Source: Phragmites australis (taxonomy: Eukaryota; Streptophyta; Magnoliopsida; Poales; Poaceae). From it: a stretch of 64,000 nucleotides of DNA. The position numbers and the translations under genes were made by a program. This document shows positions 53,721 through 64,000 of this stretch, piece by piece. The stretch is taken from contig NC_084921.1 in the NCBI RefSeq assembly GCF_958298935.1, positions 46,409,001-46,473,000 of the forward strand. The letters run 5' to 3'. Within the stretch, counting starts at the first letter, position 1. Each line of letters opens with the position of its first letter. The notes beneath the pieces were generated by a model. That model did not search any database. It was not told the DNA's origin and saw only the letters and a program-made list of their open reading frames with translations.

Positions 53721-54144
53721 CGTAGCTAACTTTGCTATAATATTTTATCATAATAATATTTGATTAATTGTATTTTACATAGACTCTTTATTAGGTATTT
53801 GATTTTACAATATTTTGATTTTTAAGACTATATTTGATATGGATCCAATTTTGTATTCTAACCCCAATTTCAATTATTACTTATTTTATTTTATTTGGAC
53901 TCTTTAATTAGATATTTTGCTTTCTAAACTGTATGAAAATCGATCTACTAATTTTTTTTATAATATTTAATTTTGAATCTAGCAATTTATTAATCGTATT
54001 TTATATGGGCTCTTTAGTTTAATCTAAACCATTAGATATTCATAACAATAATTGGTTTATATATTTTTTTATTAACGTGATAATTTGTGATCTTGAGAAA
54101 GAACATGATGGCTTCTTTTAACACTCAAATAATAATATAAATTA
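53721..54144. other. AT-rich spacer
   Basis: AT-rich, with ACTAATTTTTTTTATAATAT and TTTAGTTTAATCTAAACCATT-type stretches. It is similar in texture to 56680-56900 (both contain a TTAAATCTAGATCATTAGAT-like segment), suggesting another dispersed repeat. No gene. Confidence 0.4.
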
Positions 54145-55915
54145 TAGGATCGAGAATGACAACTAGACCGGGGTTGAATAAACGCCTTATCAACTTCTTG
54201 CATGGTCTTTTACTAATCTTTTACCTAACCTGCCACAAAACAATATGCGGAAACAAAAACTCAAGAGAAACTCGTTGCGCCAAAAGATCTTCTATGAAAG
54301 CACAACTCTCACAGATGAAATTGAACATTAGGTTCCATTGGAAATCAATCCATACATCTTCACACATAAAAACTTGCAATTTGAGAAAGATACACTTAAA
54401 TCCAAGGAGATAGTCACCGAGTGAAGAAACTCTTCAAGTTGATGATTTATAACCAAGAAAATTCAAGACCAATTCTGAATATGAATTTTATGCCTTTAGC
54501 AACAACAATAATACTTCAACATGGAAAAAAAAATTCAGCTCTCAAATCAAAACAAAAATCAAAATGAAAACTAAAAAACTCACAACGAAACAAGTGAATC
54601 AATAGAGAAAAACTAGAAGGAGATGAACACAAGTATAAGATGCTACATGAACTTCATTACTTATAAAAGACAACCCTATTTTCGGCATATTACAAAATAT
54701 TTTGCATACAAAAAGCTCTCACTTAATACATAGCCTAAGCACTCACATCTCTCTCCTAAAACCCTACCACATAACTCTCAAATAGCTAGCTCAAAGGACT
54801 CAACCAGCCCTCCTCCTCTATTTATAGCCTAGGTTCTTTGACCCCCCAAGTTATCTAGATTATTCTCAAAATACTCCTCTATTCTAATACATTCTTATCT
54901 ACCATCGAGAATATTTTCGTCAATCTTTTTTCTGGCCTATTGGACGACCGTGGCGCCTTCATGACTTAGCTTTGTCTCGACGTAAGTTTCGCGATGATAC
55001 CACGTGCACCCTATCCTTCCGTAGTTTTGAGACCAAACCGTGAAACCGCCTTGCATGCTTCTTAAAGTGTGACTCACCGCCACTTGCTTACACCTTAAGC
55101 AAGCGACCCAATGTTGATACATGTACCCCGTCTTGCGATCTTGACCGCCGGTAAGTCTCTCCTTCTCCTGATCCCTCGGACCATCTTGTCACTTGCACCA
55201 GCATCTTTTTCACTTGATTTTGTCAACACGCCATCTTCATCCACATTTTCATGCTTTACTTGCTCTCTATGTATACAACTAGGATCACTCATGCCTCTGT
55301 TCGGACTCCTTAATCGTTCAACATCAAGCACGTTGCTTAGCCATGATCATCCTACCATCGACTATCAAGTTCCATCCATCACCTACATATCATGAGACAA
55401 ACAAACATGTATCACCAACACCATTTAACCCCATCTCCTATTAGACAAAATCCAAATTCCATATTGAAAGACATATCACACAGAAAATATGAACACCGGA
55501 TGATTTGGTGTTACCACCAGTACAAGCATTGGACCATCTGGTATGTATATTTCTCTTGTGCTCTGAAGACCTCCTGAAAAACCCTTCGGTGAAACCTCCG
55601 GTGTGTACAATGTTCATCATCGGATCATCCGGTGTGTACAACCGCATCAGACACTCTATTTTGCAATCTCTTGAGAACAAATACTCTGGTATAGCCTCTG
55701 GTGTACACACTGTTCATCACCGGACCATCCGATGTGTGAAACAATACATACTTTGCAACCTATTTAGAACAAATGGTCTGGTGAAGCATTCAATGTTCAC
55801 ATTGCTTATCACCGGACTATTCGGTGTATACCTCATTTTTTGCTTTTGAACTGAAATGCTCCGACGTGAAACCTTTTGAACACTGAACCATCCAGTGTAG
55901 TCAGTTTCTCCTGTA
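54145..55915. repeat. Large unclassified repeat, copy X1
   Basis: About 1.75 kb without a coding region. It aligns in the same orientation with 59346-61245. It starts ATAGGATCGAGAATGACAAC and later has TTCATTACTTATAAAAGA, CTCCTAAAACCCTA, CTTCGCCTCGACG-like and GATCCCTCGGACC blocks. The 3' third is a series of short CCGG-centred motifs (CACCGGACCATCCGATGTG, CACCGGACTATTCGGTG). Such clustered motifs resemble subterminal repeats of CACTA-type transposons or regularly repeated parts of a large retroelement. I cannot decide between these. End sequences and target duplication are unresolved. Confidence 0.5.
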
Positions 55916-56985
55916 CTCAAAGACAAAATATCAACTCTATTTTTTTTTTACAATTTTAATTAGTCATGATCATAATTACAACACATAGACATATTCAAAC
56001 AACCTCACAAATTATCGAACCAAATCAATAATCTTATCAATCACTTATAACATATTAAGATATCTTTTAACTTAGTTTCTCATAAATAAATGTAACCTGC
56101 ACATTTACATTTTTGTAGCGCATCAAAAAGGAAAGAGGAAATCACACGCCATGACTTACGGCTGTTTACACGCTGCTTGGACTGACTAATGGGACACATG
56201 GATTATCTAATGGAGAAACTAATCACATGCTATATATGACTTGGCCACTTGTGCAAATATTAAGCTAGTGCCGTGCTTGGCGCGTCAGGTTTGATAATCT
56301 GCAACTTGCTTATTGAGGCGGACTGACAGCGAAGGCCTGCCTGCCTGGCACCTTGCAGAACCAATACAGGTCGCCGGAGGAAAAAAACTTAACCAACCTA
56401 TAACCTAGAAGGAACTTAGATAATATTGTAAATAAAAAATAGGCATTTAATTTGGTATCAAAGAAAACTTAAATTTAGATAGTCTAGACCTACCTATACA
56501 CCCTTGACCAACTAAACTAAGACTCAGTTCATAGTCGCCGGAAACAAAGCCATGAGAAACCTAGACAGAAACAATACGTGGATTTTTTTTTTAATATATA
56601 GGCATTTCGACCAAATCAGACTTTGTAACAAGTTGGTTACACGTCTGTACCGTCTGAAAAGGATTGATAGATAGAATATGGACCTTTTATTCTAATATTT
56701 TGCTTTCTAATCGGTATGCTTTACTTTTCGATCAGTATGCAGATCGACTACTAATCTTTCATATTTTTAAATTTTTAATTTCGAAAGTATCTAATTATTA
56801 ATAATATTTGATATTGACTTTTTAGTTAAATTTAGATCATTAGATGTTTATAATTACGAGTGACTTAATTTTTTTAAAATTAACATGATAATTTTGTAAG
56901 CTTGAGAGCGAATGTAATAATTCTTTTTTTTTCTTAAATATTAAGATAATAGATGTTGCAAGAGACTTGGTCTTTAGTTACTTAA
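55916..56985. other. Intergenic between X1 and the second duplicated block
   Basis: AT-rich, no gene recognised. The stretch around 56700-56900 resembles 53800-54060 and is probably the same AT-rich repeat. Confidence 0.35.
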
Positions 56986-57890
56986 CTAAAAACAACTCAT
57001 TTGGGTTCTTGCGTGCAGTTAATCGCGTCGATCAGTTTAAATTAAGTAATTAGGTGACGCGAGAGATCAAACGGTGGGCACGTCATGATTTTGCTCGCAT
57101 TCAGAATTTCAGATACTAACCAGTGGCATATCAACCCACAGTTATTTCTCTTATTTGAGAAAAAAAAAACTCCCTTTTGGTTTGTACTTTGTAGTGAGAA
57201 CAACAGCATCACTGACGGCCGCCGTACTAGTCATTTGTATGCTGCTTACGTGCACAATAAGAAGCTTGGTGAAATGGCCCGACAATGGCAACTTGGCCTG
57301 AATGGCACGGTGCGCTTTCGGGGCCTCAGTCACTACTCTGAAGCCTGGACTTACCTGAGCCAACTTATGCTGCAATACAGAATATCGTAGTAGCTAGATT
57401 ACTGCAATAGCATGCACGCGCAATTTGTCCTGAACGAAGTGAACACGGTCTTTATCAGGGACTTGTTACTCTGAACTGCAATGTGAAGGGAAAATAGAAG
57501 ACAGATGTACTATGAAGAAGAGGAATAGCAGATAGTGATGGTCTGATCGATGTACCGCAGCCGAAAGTGACAACATCTGAAGAGTGTAAACGTGCAAATA
57601 CCATCCTGCATCGGACAAGTAGCTAGCAGGGAAAGTTTGCACTATGCCCGGTCCACGCAACGTAAAGTCAGAACAGCTTGAAGTAGGCAGTGCCATCACT
57701 GAACTCGCACTGTTAGCTGCTGCATGAGGCATGATCTGTTTGGAATCTTTTCAGAAATATTGAAAAGTGAAAACGGTACTCGTCTCACATCTTGGAGGTG
57801 ACATACAAATTGACAGCTCCTAAAGTGAAAAGAAAACACGCAGCCATGCATCCATAATCCAAGCTTTTATTCTAGTTGGCTTCCCAGGAT
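56986..57890. repeat. Duplicated blocks B1 and A2
   Basis: The segment 56990-57130 (B1) matches 61550-61680, sharing TTAGGTGACGCGAGAGA and TCGCATTCAGA. The segment 57420-57890 (A2) matches 53140-53660. The order B1-A2 fits a tandem duplication in which each unit ran A then B. A 101-codon open frame at 57085-57390 has no recognisable domain. Confidence 0.65.
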
Positions 57891-58225
57891 CTGGGCCTCC
57901 CACTTCACAGGAGACGTTTACATAGAGTAGACCTCCAGCCTCTTATAGATAAGGTGGCAGCAAATTACTAGGGTGGCAAGTGCGGCATTTCTGGCTTGCA
58001 AGAAATGAGACGCCGGTCAAAACGGTACTATCATCGCAAACTACTTACCACCTCACGGTTCTACCTTAAAAAAATGGCTAAAAAAAGATTAATCGCATAC
58101 AACGAAGTTTACTTTGGAAGGGAGAGGAGCCAGACAAGGTGTATGACGACCATTGCTTGGTCAATTGGCTGACAGTAACTAAACCAAAGGAAAAGTAAGG
58201 CCTAGAAATCACTAATCTATAGAGA

Positions 58226-59340
58226 TTTGCACGAGCTCTTCGTCTCCGATGGCTCTGGTTTCAATAGCAGGATGATGATCGACCATGGAAGGGGCTTCCA
58301 TTGCCATGTGATCAGACTGACAAAGATCTGTTCAATGCATCCTCTACTGCTTCAGTATGTAATGGGGGGAAAGCAGAATTTTGGCACTTGAGCTGGATAA
58401 ACGGACAAGCACCAAGAAACATTGCTCCATTGATCTTCGCTAAATCAAAGAGAAAGAATTTTCAGGTCAACCAAGGGCTTCACAACCATCAATGGTTGGC
58501 ATACCTAGAGAATATTACAACACAGGAAGAATTGCTACAATTAGCGGATATCTGGGACAAGATCAAACACATCCAACTCAGACAAGATGAGCCTAACAGG
58601 ATCACGTGGCAATGGACGACAAATGGGCAATACACGGCCAAAAGTGTATACAAAGTGCAATTCCATGACACAAAGATGAAACACATCACGAATGCAATCT
58701 GGAAGGCCAAGGTTCAACCGAAATGCAAAATGTTCACATGGCTCCTCCTGCAAAACAAGATCCTAACAATAGACAACCTGACCAAAAGAGGATGGCCCCA
58801 TCACTAGGCCTGCCGATTACGTGATCAAGAAAATGAGATGTCGACGCACCTTTGCAAAGACTGCATTTTCACAAGAGAAGTGTGGTCACACCTTCAAATT
58901 TGGTTGCAGCTACACAACATTCCAACGGTGGATCGATATCACACCCTTTTTGGATGGTGGCGCGCAGCAGCAAAAAAGATCGATAAACAATTGAGACGCC
59001 AATTTGACAGGCTCATTTTTGTTTTTTGGTGGAATGTTTGGAATGAGAGAAATTCAAGGACCTTCCAAAACTCAAGTAACACGGCACTCGAAGTGGCTCA
59101 CAAGTTCAAGGACGAGACCTACCAATACCTGTTAACTATAGGTGCCATTTAGTAGTTCCTTCTTTTCCTCTACTCTGTTTTGCTCATGCCGAGTTGTTTG
59201 CTATATTCCTACGTCCCTGGCTGGGCGGTTGGGCCTTTTTCTTCCTTTTGTTTTCCCAAACTCTTATTTTATTCCTTATCTAATAAAACTGACTGACCAC
59301 CCGTCGTCGTTGCGAAAAGAAAATCCAATCTTTTGTTTCA
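58226..59340 (+). pseudogene. LINE ORF2 3' fragment (zf-RVT domain)
   Basis: The plus strand encodes the C-terminal zinc-binding reverse-transcriptase region (zf-RVT) of a plant L1-type retrotransposon: RWLWFQ with a stop, then DKDLFNASSTASVCNGGKAE, FWHLSWINGQAPRNIAPLIF, ITWQWTTNGQYTAKSVY and AIWKAKVQPKCKMFTWLLLQ. After a stop at about 58805 and a frameshift comes THLCKDCIFTREVWSHL and FDRLIFVFWWNVWNERNSRTF, ending near 59152. It is 5'-truncated and broken, so inactive. The following 190 bp are a probable LINE 3' untranslated region (TTATCTAATAAAACTGACTG near the end). Confidence 0.85.
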
Positions 59341-59345
59341 GAAAT

Positions 59346-61245
59346 ATAGGACCGAGAACAACGACTAGAGGGGGTGAATAGACGTATTATAAATTTCTTA
59401 CAAAATAGATGTTCTACTCTTAGTTCACTCAACGCTCCTAAAAAATACACAAACGGAAGCATAAACATTAGAGAGACAAAGCGAGAAAGAAAGTTCCAAA
59501 ACAACATGACTTCACGGATGGAATAAGAATCATAGGTTCTATTCAAGATCATTTCATATATCTTTAAGCACAAAAGCTTGAAACTTGAATGAAGAACACA
59601 TAAAAAAGACATTCACCAAAAGAAGCAACCTTCAAGTTAATGGTCTAGAGACAAGGGGATTCAAGATCCTCTCAAATACATGAGTATATGAATGTTTATA
59701 CCTCTAACAACAAGAAGAACAACTTCCTAAGGTTGAAAAATTGCAGCTCAAAGACAAAAATAAAAACCAACAAGAAAATCATAACCAAAAGGGGAGAACT
59801 TGTAAGGTAACCAACATATAGATACTATAAAGATGGGAATTCAAGCATATGCAAAAATATGAACTTCATTACTCAAAGAGGTCATTCTATTTTAGGCAGA
59901 TTATAAGAATTTTTCTCTAAAAAATCCTCACCTATTACATAGGCTAAGCACTCATATTCCTATCCTCTAAAACCCTAGCACTAATCTCTTAAATGGGTGG
60001 CACAAGGAGCTCAAGTGGTTGGTTACCTCTCTCCCATAGTCCTACTATTCTATTTATAGGCCTAAAAAATTTGACCCTTAAGTTTCCTACCTTATTATCA
60101 AAATAATCATATCTTGTAGTACACTCCTACCTATCACTTAGTGTATTTTAGTCTATTTCTTGCTCCGTCCTTCAAACAGCCGCGACGCCTTCACAACTTA
60201 GCTTCGCCTCGACGCAAGCTTCGCGATGGTGCCACGTACTCCTTCAGCTCTCCCATGATTTTGAGGCCAAACTGTGAAACCCTCTGCACGCTTCTCAAAG
60301 CATGACTCGCCGCCACTTGCTTTGTCTCAAGCAAACGCTTCAATATCGATGTGTCTCCTTCGTCTTGCAATCTTGACCACTGGCAAGTATCTCCCGCTCC
60401 CTATCCCTCGGACCGCCTTGTCACTTGCACCGGTATCTCCTTCACTTGACTTTGTCAACATGCAGTCTTTCTCAACCTCCATCCTATGTCTTGCTTGACC
60501 TCCACGTGTATAGCTAGAATCATTCTTGACTTCGCCTGAACTCCTTGATCGTCCGGTACCAAGCTCCCCGCTTAGCTCAGATCATCCCATCGTCAACCGC
60601 CAAGTTGCATCCATCACCTGCACACCATGAGATAAGCAAATATGTTTATCCAAACTCCAAAATATCTTCAGGTTAGCACAAAATCAAAAACTTCAACTCA
60701 AAGCAGATCTTGCAGAAAACGTGAACATCGGATGTTTCGGTGTATTATGCTCCTGAACACTGGACCATACGATGAATTCAACTCCATTTTGCACTCAGAG
60801 AATTTGCTCTCTGCAAGAAAAGTTCTGGTGTATTGCTCCGGTGTTCACTGTCTAGTCACCGAAATATCCGGTGGCTTCATCTCCATCAGAACACGTTGTT
60901 GCAATCCCTTAGAAAGAAATGGTCCGGTGATTAGTCCGGTGTTCAAACTTGCACACACCGAACCTTCCAGTGAGTGCCACTGCATTAGACTCCACAATTG
61001 CATCATCTCTGCATGAAAAGCTTTGGTGCACTCTCCGATGCTCACACAGAGCATCTCATCACCGAACTGTCCGGTGAGTACAATTCACCGGAACCTACTT
61101 TGTATCCTTTTCTGCTAGAAATAGTCCGGTGCACATAAGTAGTCAACGCTGGACCATTCGATGTCTATTTTAAATTTTGTCACCAAATTGAAAACCTCCG
61201 GCGTCAGCATTAGCACCACACCAGATCATCTAGTGAAACCAATTT
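59346..61245. repeat. Large unclassified repeat, copy X2
   Basis: Direct-orientation relative of X1 (54145-55915). It starts ATAGGACCGAGAACAACGAC and carries the same blocks in the same order, including TTCATTACTCAAAGAGGTC, CTCTAAAACCCTAGCAC, CTATTTATAGGCCTAAA, TCCCTCGGACCGCCTTG and CATCACCTGCACACCATGAG. It ends with many CCGGTG motifs (CACCGAACTGTCCGGTG). It begins immediately after the LINE tail. The two copies are clearly related but well diverged, so they are not recent LTRs of one element. Confidence 0.5.
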
Positions 61246-61469
61246 CATAAGAACTAGATATTCTGGAGAGAGCAAATCACTAGACTTACATAAATCATTC
61301 CAATCCCATTCTCCTTCATCTCGAGTTAGTTATAAATAAGAACAAACATCAACAAACATATGCTAATTAAGTCTAACTTAACTCAACTAAACCATTATAA
61401 ATAACTCATCACACATATTAACTAAGACAATTATACACTTGATTTCCTAATAAAACGTGAAGAAAATAG
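61246..61469. other. AT-rich spacer after X2
   Basis: No gene recognised. It could be the end of the X2 element. Confidence 0.3.
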
Positions 61470-61700
61470 GACATAAGAAAAAGGAGAAAAGTCTCTGCAA
61501 GTTCGCAGAAGGTTGTGAGGACTAAGTGACCTGGGTGAAACAACCCCATTTGGGGGTTCTCGATCCCGTCGATCGGTTTCAATTAGGTGACGCGAGAGAC
61601 GAAACAGTGGACACGTCATGGCTGTCGAAACGGACACTTAGAACGTCAATTTTGGTCGCATTCAGATACTATATATGTTAACCATAACAACAAGGAGGTA
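61470..61700. repeat. Duplicated block, end of A and B2
   Basis: The stretch 61475-61530 resembles the end of copy A1 (53660-53715, sharing GGAGAAAAGTCTC and AAGTGACC). The stretch 61545-61680 matches B1 (CGATCGGTTTCAATTAGG, GACGCGAGAGACGAAACAG, GGACACGTCATG). So the end of the A unit here runs directly into the B unit, showing the undisturbed order A-B. Confidence 0.6.
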
Positions 61701-62749
61701 GCTGGATAGCCAGATTATGAACCTCAGGCTGTTGGAGGAAGAAATGCCTGCAGTTTCCCCTGTGCACGTTCTGCGGGTTTTCGTCAGGTCAACAGCGCAA
61801 GAACAGCCATGGCCGCCCGGCCGGCTGCTTCTCGCCTCTCTCTCTCTCTCTAGTTGGGAAATGGACATCTCGGAAGGCCCTGCGCACAGCGACTAGTAGT
61901 ATACAGAATCCCGCTACAATAGATCGCAAAAACTCTAGCCACCCAGAAGCGCCATGTGAGCCAGCCATCGGAGAAGCTTGAGCTCCGAATATCATGGCGT
62001 TGGTGCAGTGGAAGCATAAAGTTTTGACAGCTCTCTAATTTGCACACTTGAATTGTTGCTTTTCTTGAATGATTACAAATGAATCGCTTTTCTCTGTAAC
62101 CGTGTAAAGTTCTTCCTTACATTATATTCTCTACTCCAGCTTCAGGCTCAAACGAAGCGCGTGTGCAAATTAAGACACATTGCACGGAAGGAGGAGAGAG
62201 TGAGAGAAAGAGAAAAAAGTGGGGAGAGATAGATTGGGGTAAGGAGCTATGGTTAGTGTGTATGATTAGAGTGGGGTGATGAAAAGCAACAAAATCCTTA
62301 ATCAGGCGGGCATGAAGGACAAAATGATACGGTCTCGATAGAGATTTATTTAGGACCGATCGATCGGTTCAACCTAGCTGTACAGAAAGAAAGCCACGAG
62401 AAAATCATGGCACATTTCCGCATCAGTTTCTTAGCCGTCACTGTGCAGAGACACGATTAAACCGAGGATTATTGTGCATGGCATACAAATCATTGACAAG
62501 CCGATCAATGGCCGTCGTCATAAATTATCGCCCACATCCTCGTCAGGTTAAGTAAGGTCTTTTCTGAAGCTAAGCTAGAGTACATGAGCACTAATCTCCC
62601 CCAACGCGTTAGTTGTAGCCATGTAATCATAGGTGTACTTTACCTCCCCACTTGGACGTTAACAGAAGAGAGCACTAGACGCCGATTCGTTGGTTGACTT
62701 AGACCGTAACAAAGAGCCACTTTTCCCGCAATACAAAAAATCGGAAGCT
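61701..62749. other. Intergenic, nothing recognised
   Basis: Only short open frames (under 70 codons). A (CT)n run lies at about 61835-61853 and a purine-rich GAGAGAGTGAGAGAAAGAG stretch at about 62193. No gene or transposon end could be supported. Confidence 0.4.
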
Positions 62750-63710
62750 TCGCGACTTAGAAATTGTATATCGGTGCAAAAGTAGCTCAAAATACCAAAG
62801 TAGCAGCGAAAAGTTGTAATATCACACTTAGAAATCAAATTTTGATACTAGAAAAGAATTTGATATATTTAAGTAACAATGAAAAGTTGTAATGTCACAA
62901 CTTAGAATTGGTTATCTGTGCAAAAGGAGCCCGATGTAAAGAAATAGCAACGAAAAGTTGTAATGTTACACTTAAAAATCAATATCAGTATAAAAGAAGT
63001 TAATATGTCTAAGTAACCACAAATTAAAGGTCGTAATGTCGTAACTTATAAATTGTATATCCGTGCAAACGAGCTTAACTTACCCAAATAGCAATGGAAA
63101 GTTGTAATGTCACACTTAGAAATCAAATTCGCCCGAAAAGAAATCAATATATTCAAGTAATAACGAAAAGCTATAATGTCGCAATGATAGTAGAAACTAA
63201 CCTGTAATAGTAACTAACATGTAATAGTAATAGTACAGTGGCATGAAAACCAACGAGTAGATATGTACGAGCAAACCGATTAATTTACACGGTTCTACAA
63301 TTTTCATATCTATTAAATACATACACATCATTTTTTAAAAGAAATCAATATATCCAAGTAACAACGAAAAGCTATAGTGTCGCAATGATGGTAGAATCTA
63401 ACTTGTAATAGTAATAGTACAGTGGTATAAAAACCTACGAGGAGATATGCACGAGCAAACCGATTAATTTACATAGTTCTACTATTTCCATATCTATTAA
63501 ATATATACACATCATTTTTAAAAAGAAATCAATATATCCAAGTAACAACGAAAAGCTATAGTGTCATAATGATAGTAGAAACTAACCTGTAATAGTAATA
63601 GCAAAGTGATATAGAAACCTACGAGTACATATGCACGAGCAAACTGGTTAATTTACTTGGTTCTATAATTTCCATATCTATTTAATACATACACATCATT
63701 TTTTAATAAT
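62750..63710. repeat. Composite tandem-repeat (satellite-like) field
   Basis: Two linked arrays. In the first (about 62755-63180) the unit is about 144 bp: landmark ACTTAGAAATTGTATAT recurs at 62755, 62900 and 63044. Each unit holds two diverged halves marked by AACGAAAAGTTGTAATGTCA-like words. The second array (63136-63708) has about three units that start AAAAGAAATCAATATAT at 63136, 63337 and 63521, with internal words TAATAGTAATAGTACAGTGG, CGAGCAAACCGATTAATTTA and TACATACACATCATTTTT. The first unit of the second array is longer by about 18 bp owing to an internal duplication of the TAACATGTAATAG part. No open frame. Confidence 0.85.
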
Positions 63711-64000
63711 AATGCACTTTCAATATAAAAAATAATTTCAAGAACTACAGACAAGACACGTACAACCAATAAATAGGATAGAAAGGACAAATAAGATAAG
63801 AACAAGCACCTCACTGTTTAATAAGGACGCAAGTGGATGACAAATGATACCGTACGATCGCTGCCGTGGCATCAATAATGTACGCACCACAAATGCACAT
63901 GTATGGTCCATGCGGATGCGATTTCCTTATTGAGCTGCTTGTGTGGTCCGGCTGCAGCAGCTGCTGCTTCAAAGGCTTTCCGGTGCCCCCACTTTCCAAA
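63711..64000. other. Right edge, nothing recognised
   Basis: A 62-codon minus-strand open frame touching the edge has no recognisable motif. The sequence becomes GC-richer toward 64000 (CTGCAGCAGCTGCTGC), which might mark the approach of a gene beyond the window. Confidence 0.3.

Noticed and set aside
57085..57390. 101-codon plus-strand open frame between duplicated blocks
   Set aside because: No domain was recognised and there is no support from splice sites or from the partner copy.
54145..61245. X1 and X2 as the two LTRs of one retrotransposon
   Set aside because: They are too diverged for one element, the interval contains a LINE fragment and duplicated host sequence rather than gag-pol, and no primer-binding site or polypurine tract was seen.
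62750..63710. CRISPR-like array
   Set aside because: The repeats are long (144-200 bp), contiguous and diverged, with no unique spacers, and the context is a plant genome. It is satellite-type DNA.

Overview
This is nuclear DNA of a grass (Poaceae), inferred from genes with many introns, 5' exons that are far more GC-rich than their introns, typical grass transposons (Tourist and Stowaway MITEs, Helitrons, Mutator-like foldbacks, copia and gypsy remnants), and proteins that read like grass orthologues. Nothing bacterial, viral or organellar was seen. The species cannot be fixed from the sequence alone.

Layout. On the left is a minus-strand F-box gene (1297-2986, four exons found, last exon not found in the window), with a Helitron just past the last exon found and a Tourist MITE in an intron. 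From 3 to 11.7 kb lie repeats: a second Helitron of the same family, Stowaway-type MITEs and a 1.5-kb Mutator-like foldback. At 11750-12607 is an intact intronless MIZU-KUSSEI1-like (DUF617) gene. From 12.6 to 21 kb there is only repeat-derived or unassigned DNA. At 21132-24901 (minus) is a complete eight-exon LAS1-like pre-rRNA endoribonuclease gene, with a possible orphan first exon head-to-head at 25145. From 25.7 to 28.4 kb lie repeat remnants, an NLR resistance-gene fragment and a decayed copia tail. At 29598-32973 (plus) is a complete thirteen-exon dihydropyrimidinase gene. At 36223-44125 (minus) is a complete eleven-exon TGA-type bZIP gene whose first intron holds a 2.4-kb solo LTR. At 50438-52667 (plus) is a complete eight-exon calcium-dependent protein kinase gene. 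The right end (53-64 kb) is intergenic: a duplicated block taken from the kinase 3' flank, each copy broken by transposons (one a LINE fragment plus a pair of about 1.8-kb repeats), and then an unusual tandem-repeat field.

The genes do not form an operon or a pathway. They are ordinary unlinked functions: ubiquitin targeting, root or hormone signalling, ribosome biogenesis, pyrimidine breakdown, defence transcription and calcium signalling. Exon models were built by hand from reading frame, splice signals and family conservation, and every junction phase was checked arithmetically. They give 610 aa for LAS1, 532 aa for dihydropyrimidinase, 446 aa for TGA and 519 aa for the kinase. The most unusual points are two consecutive GC-AG introns in the kinase gene, a duplicated exon end and splice donor in the dihydropyrimidinase gene, a solo LTR inside one copy of a tandem duplication, and the nested duplication downstream of the kinase. 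I did not find a convincing undescribed biological system.
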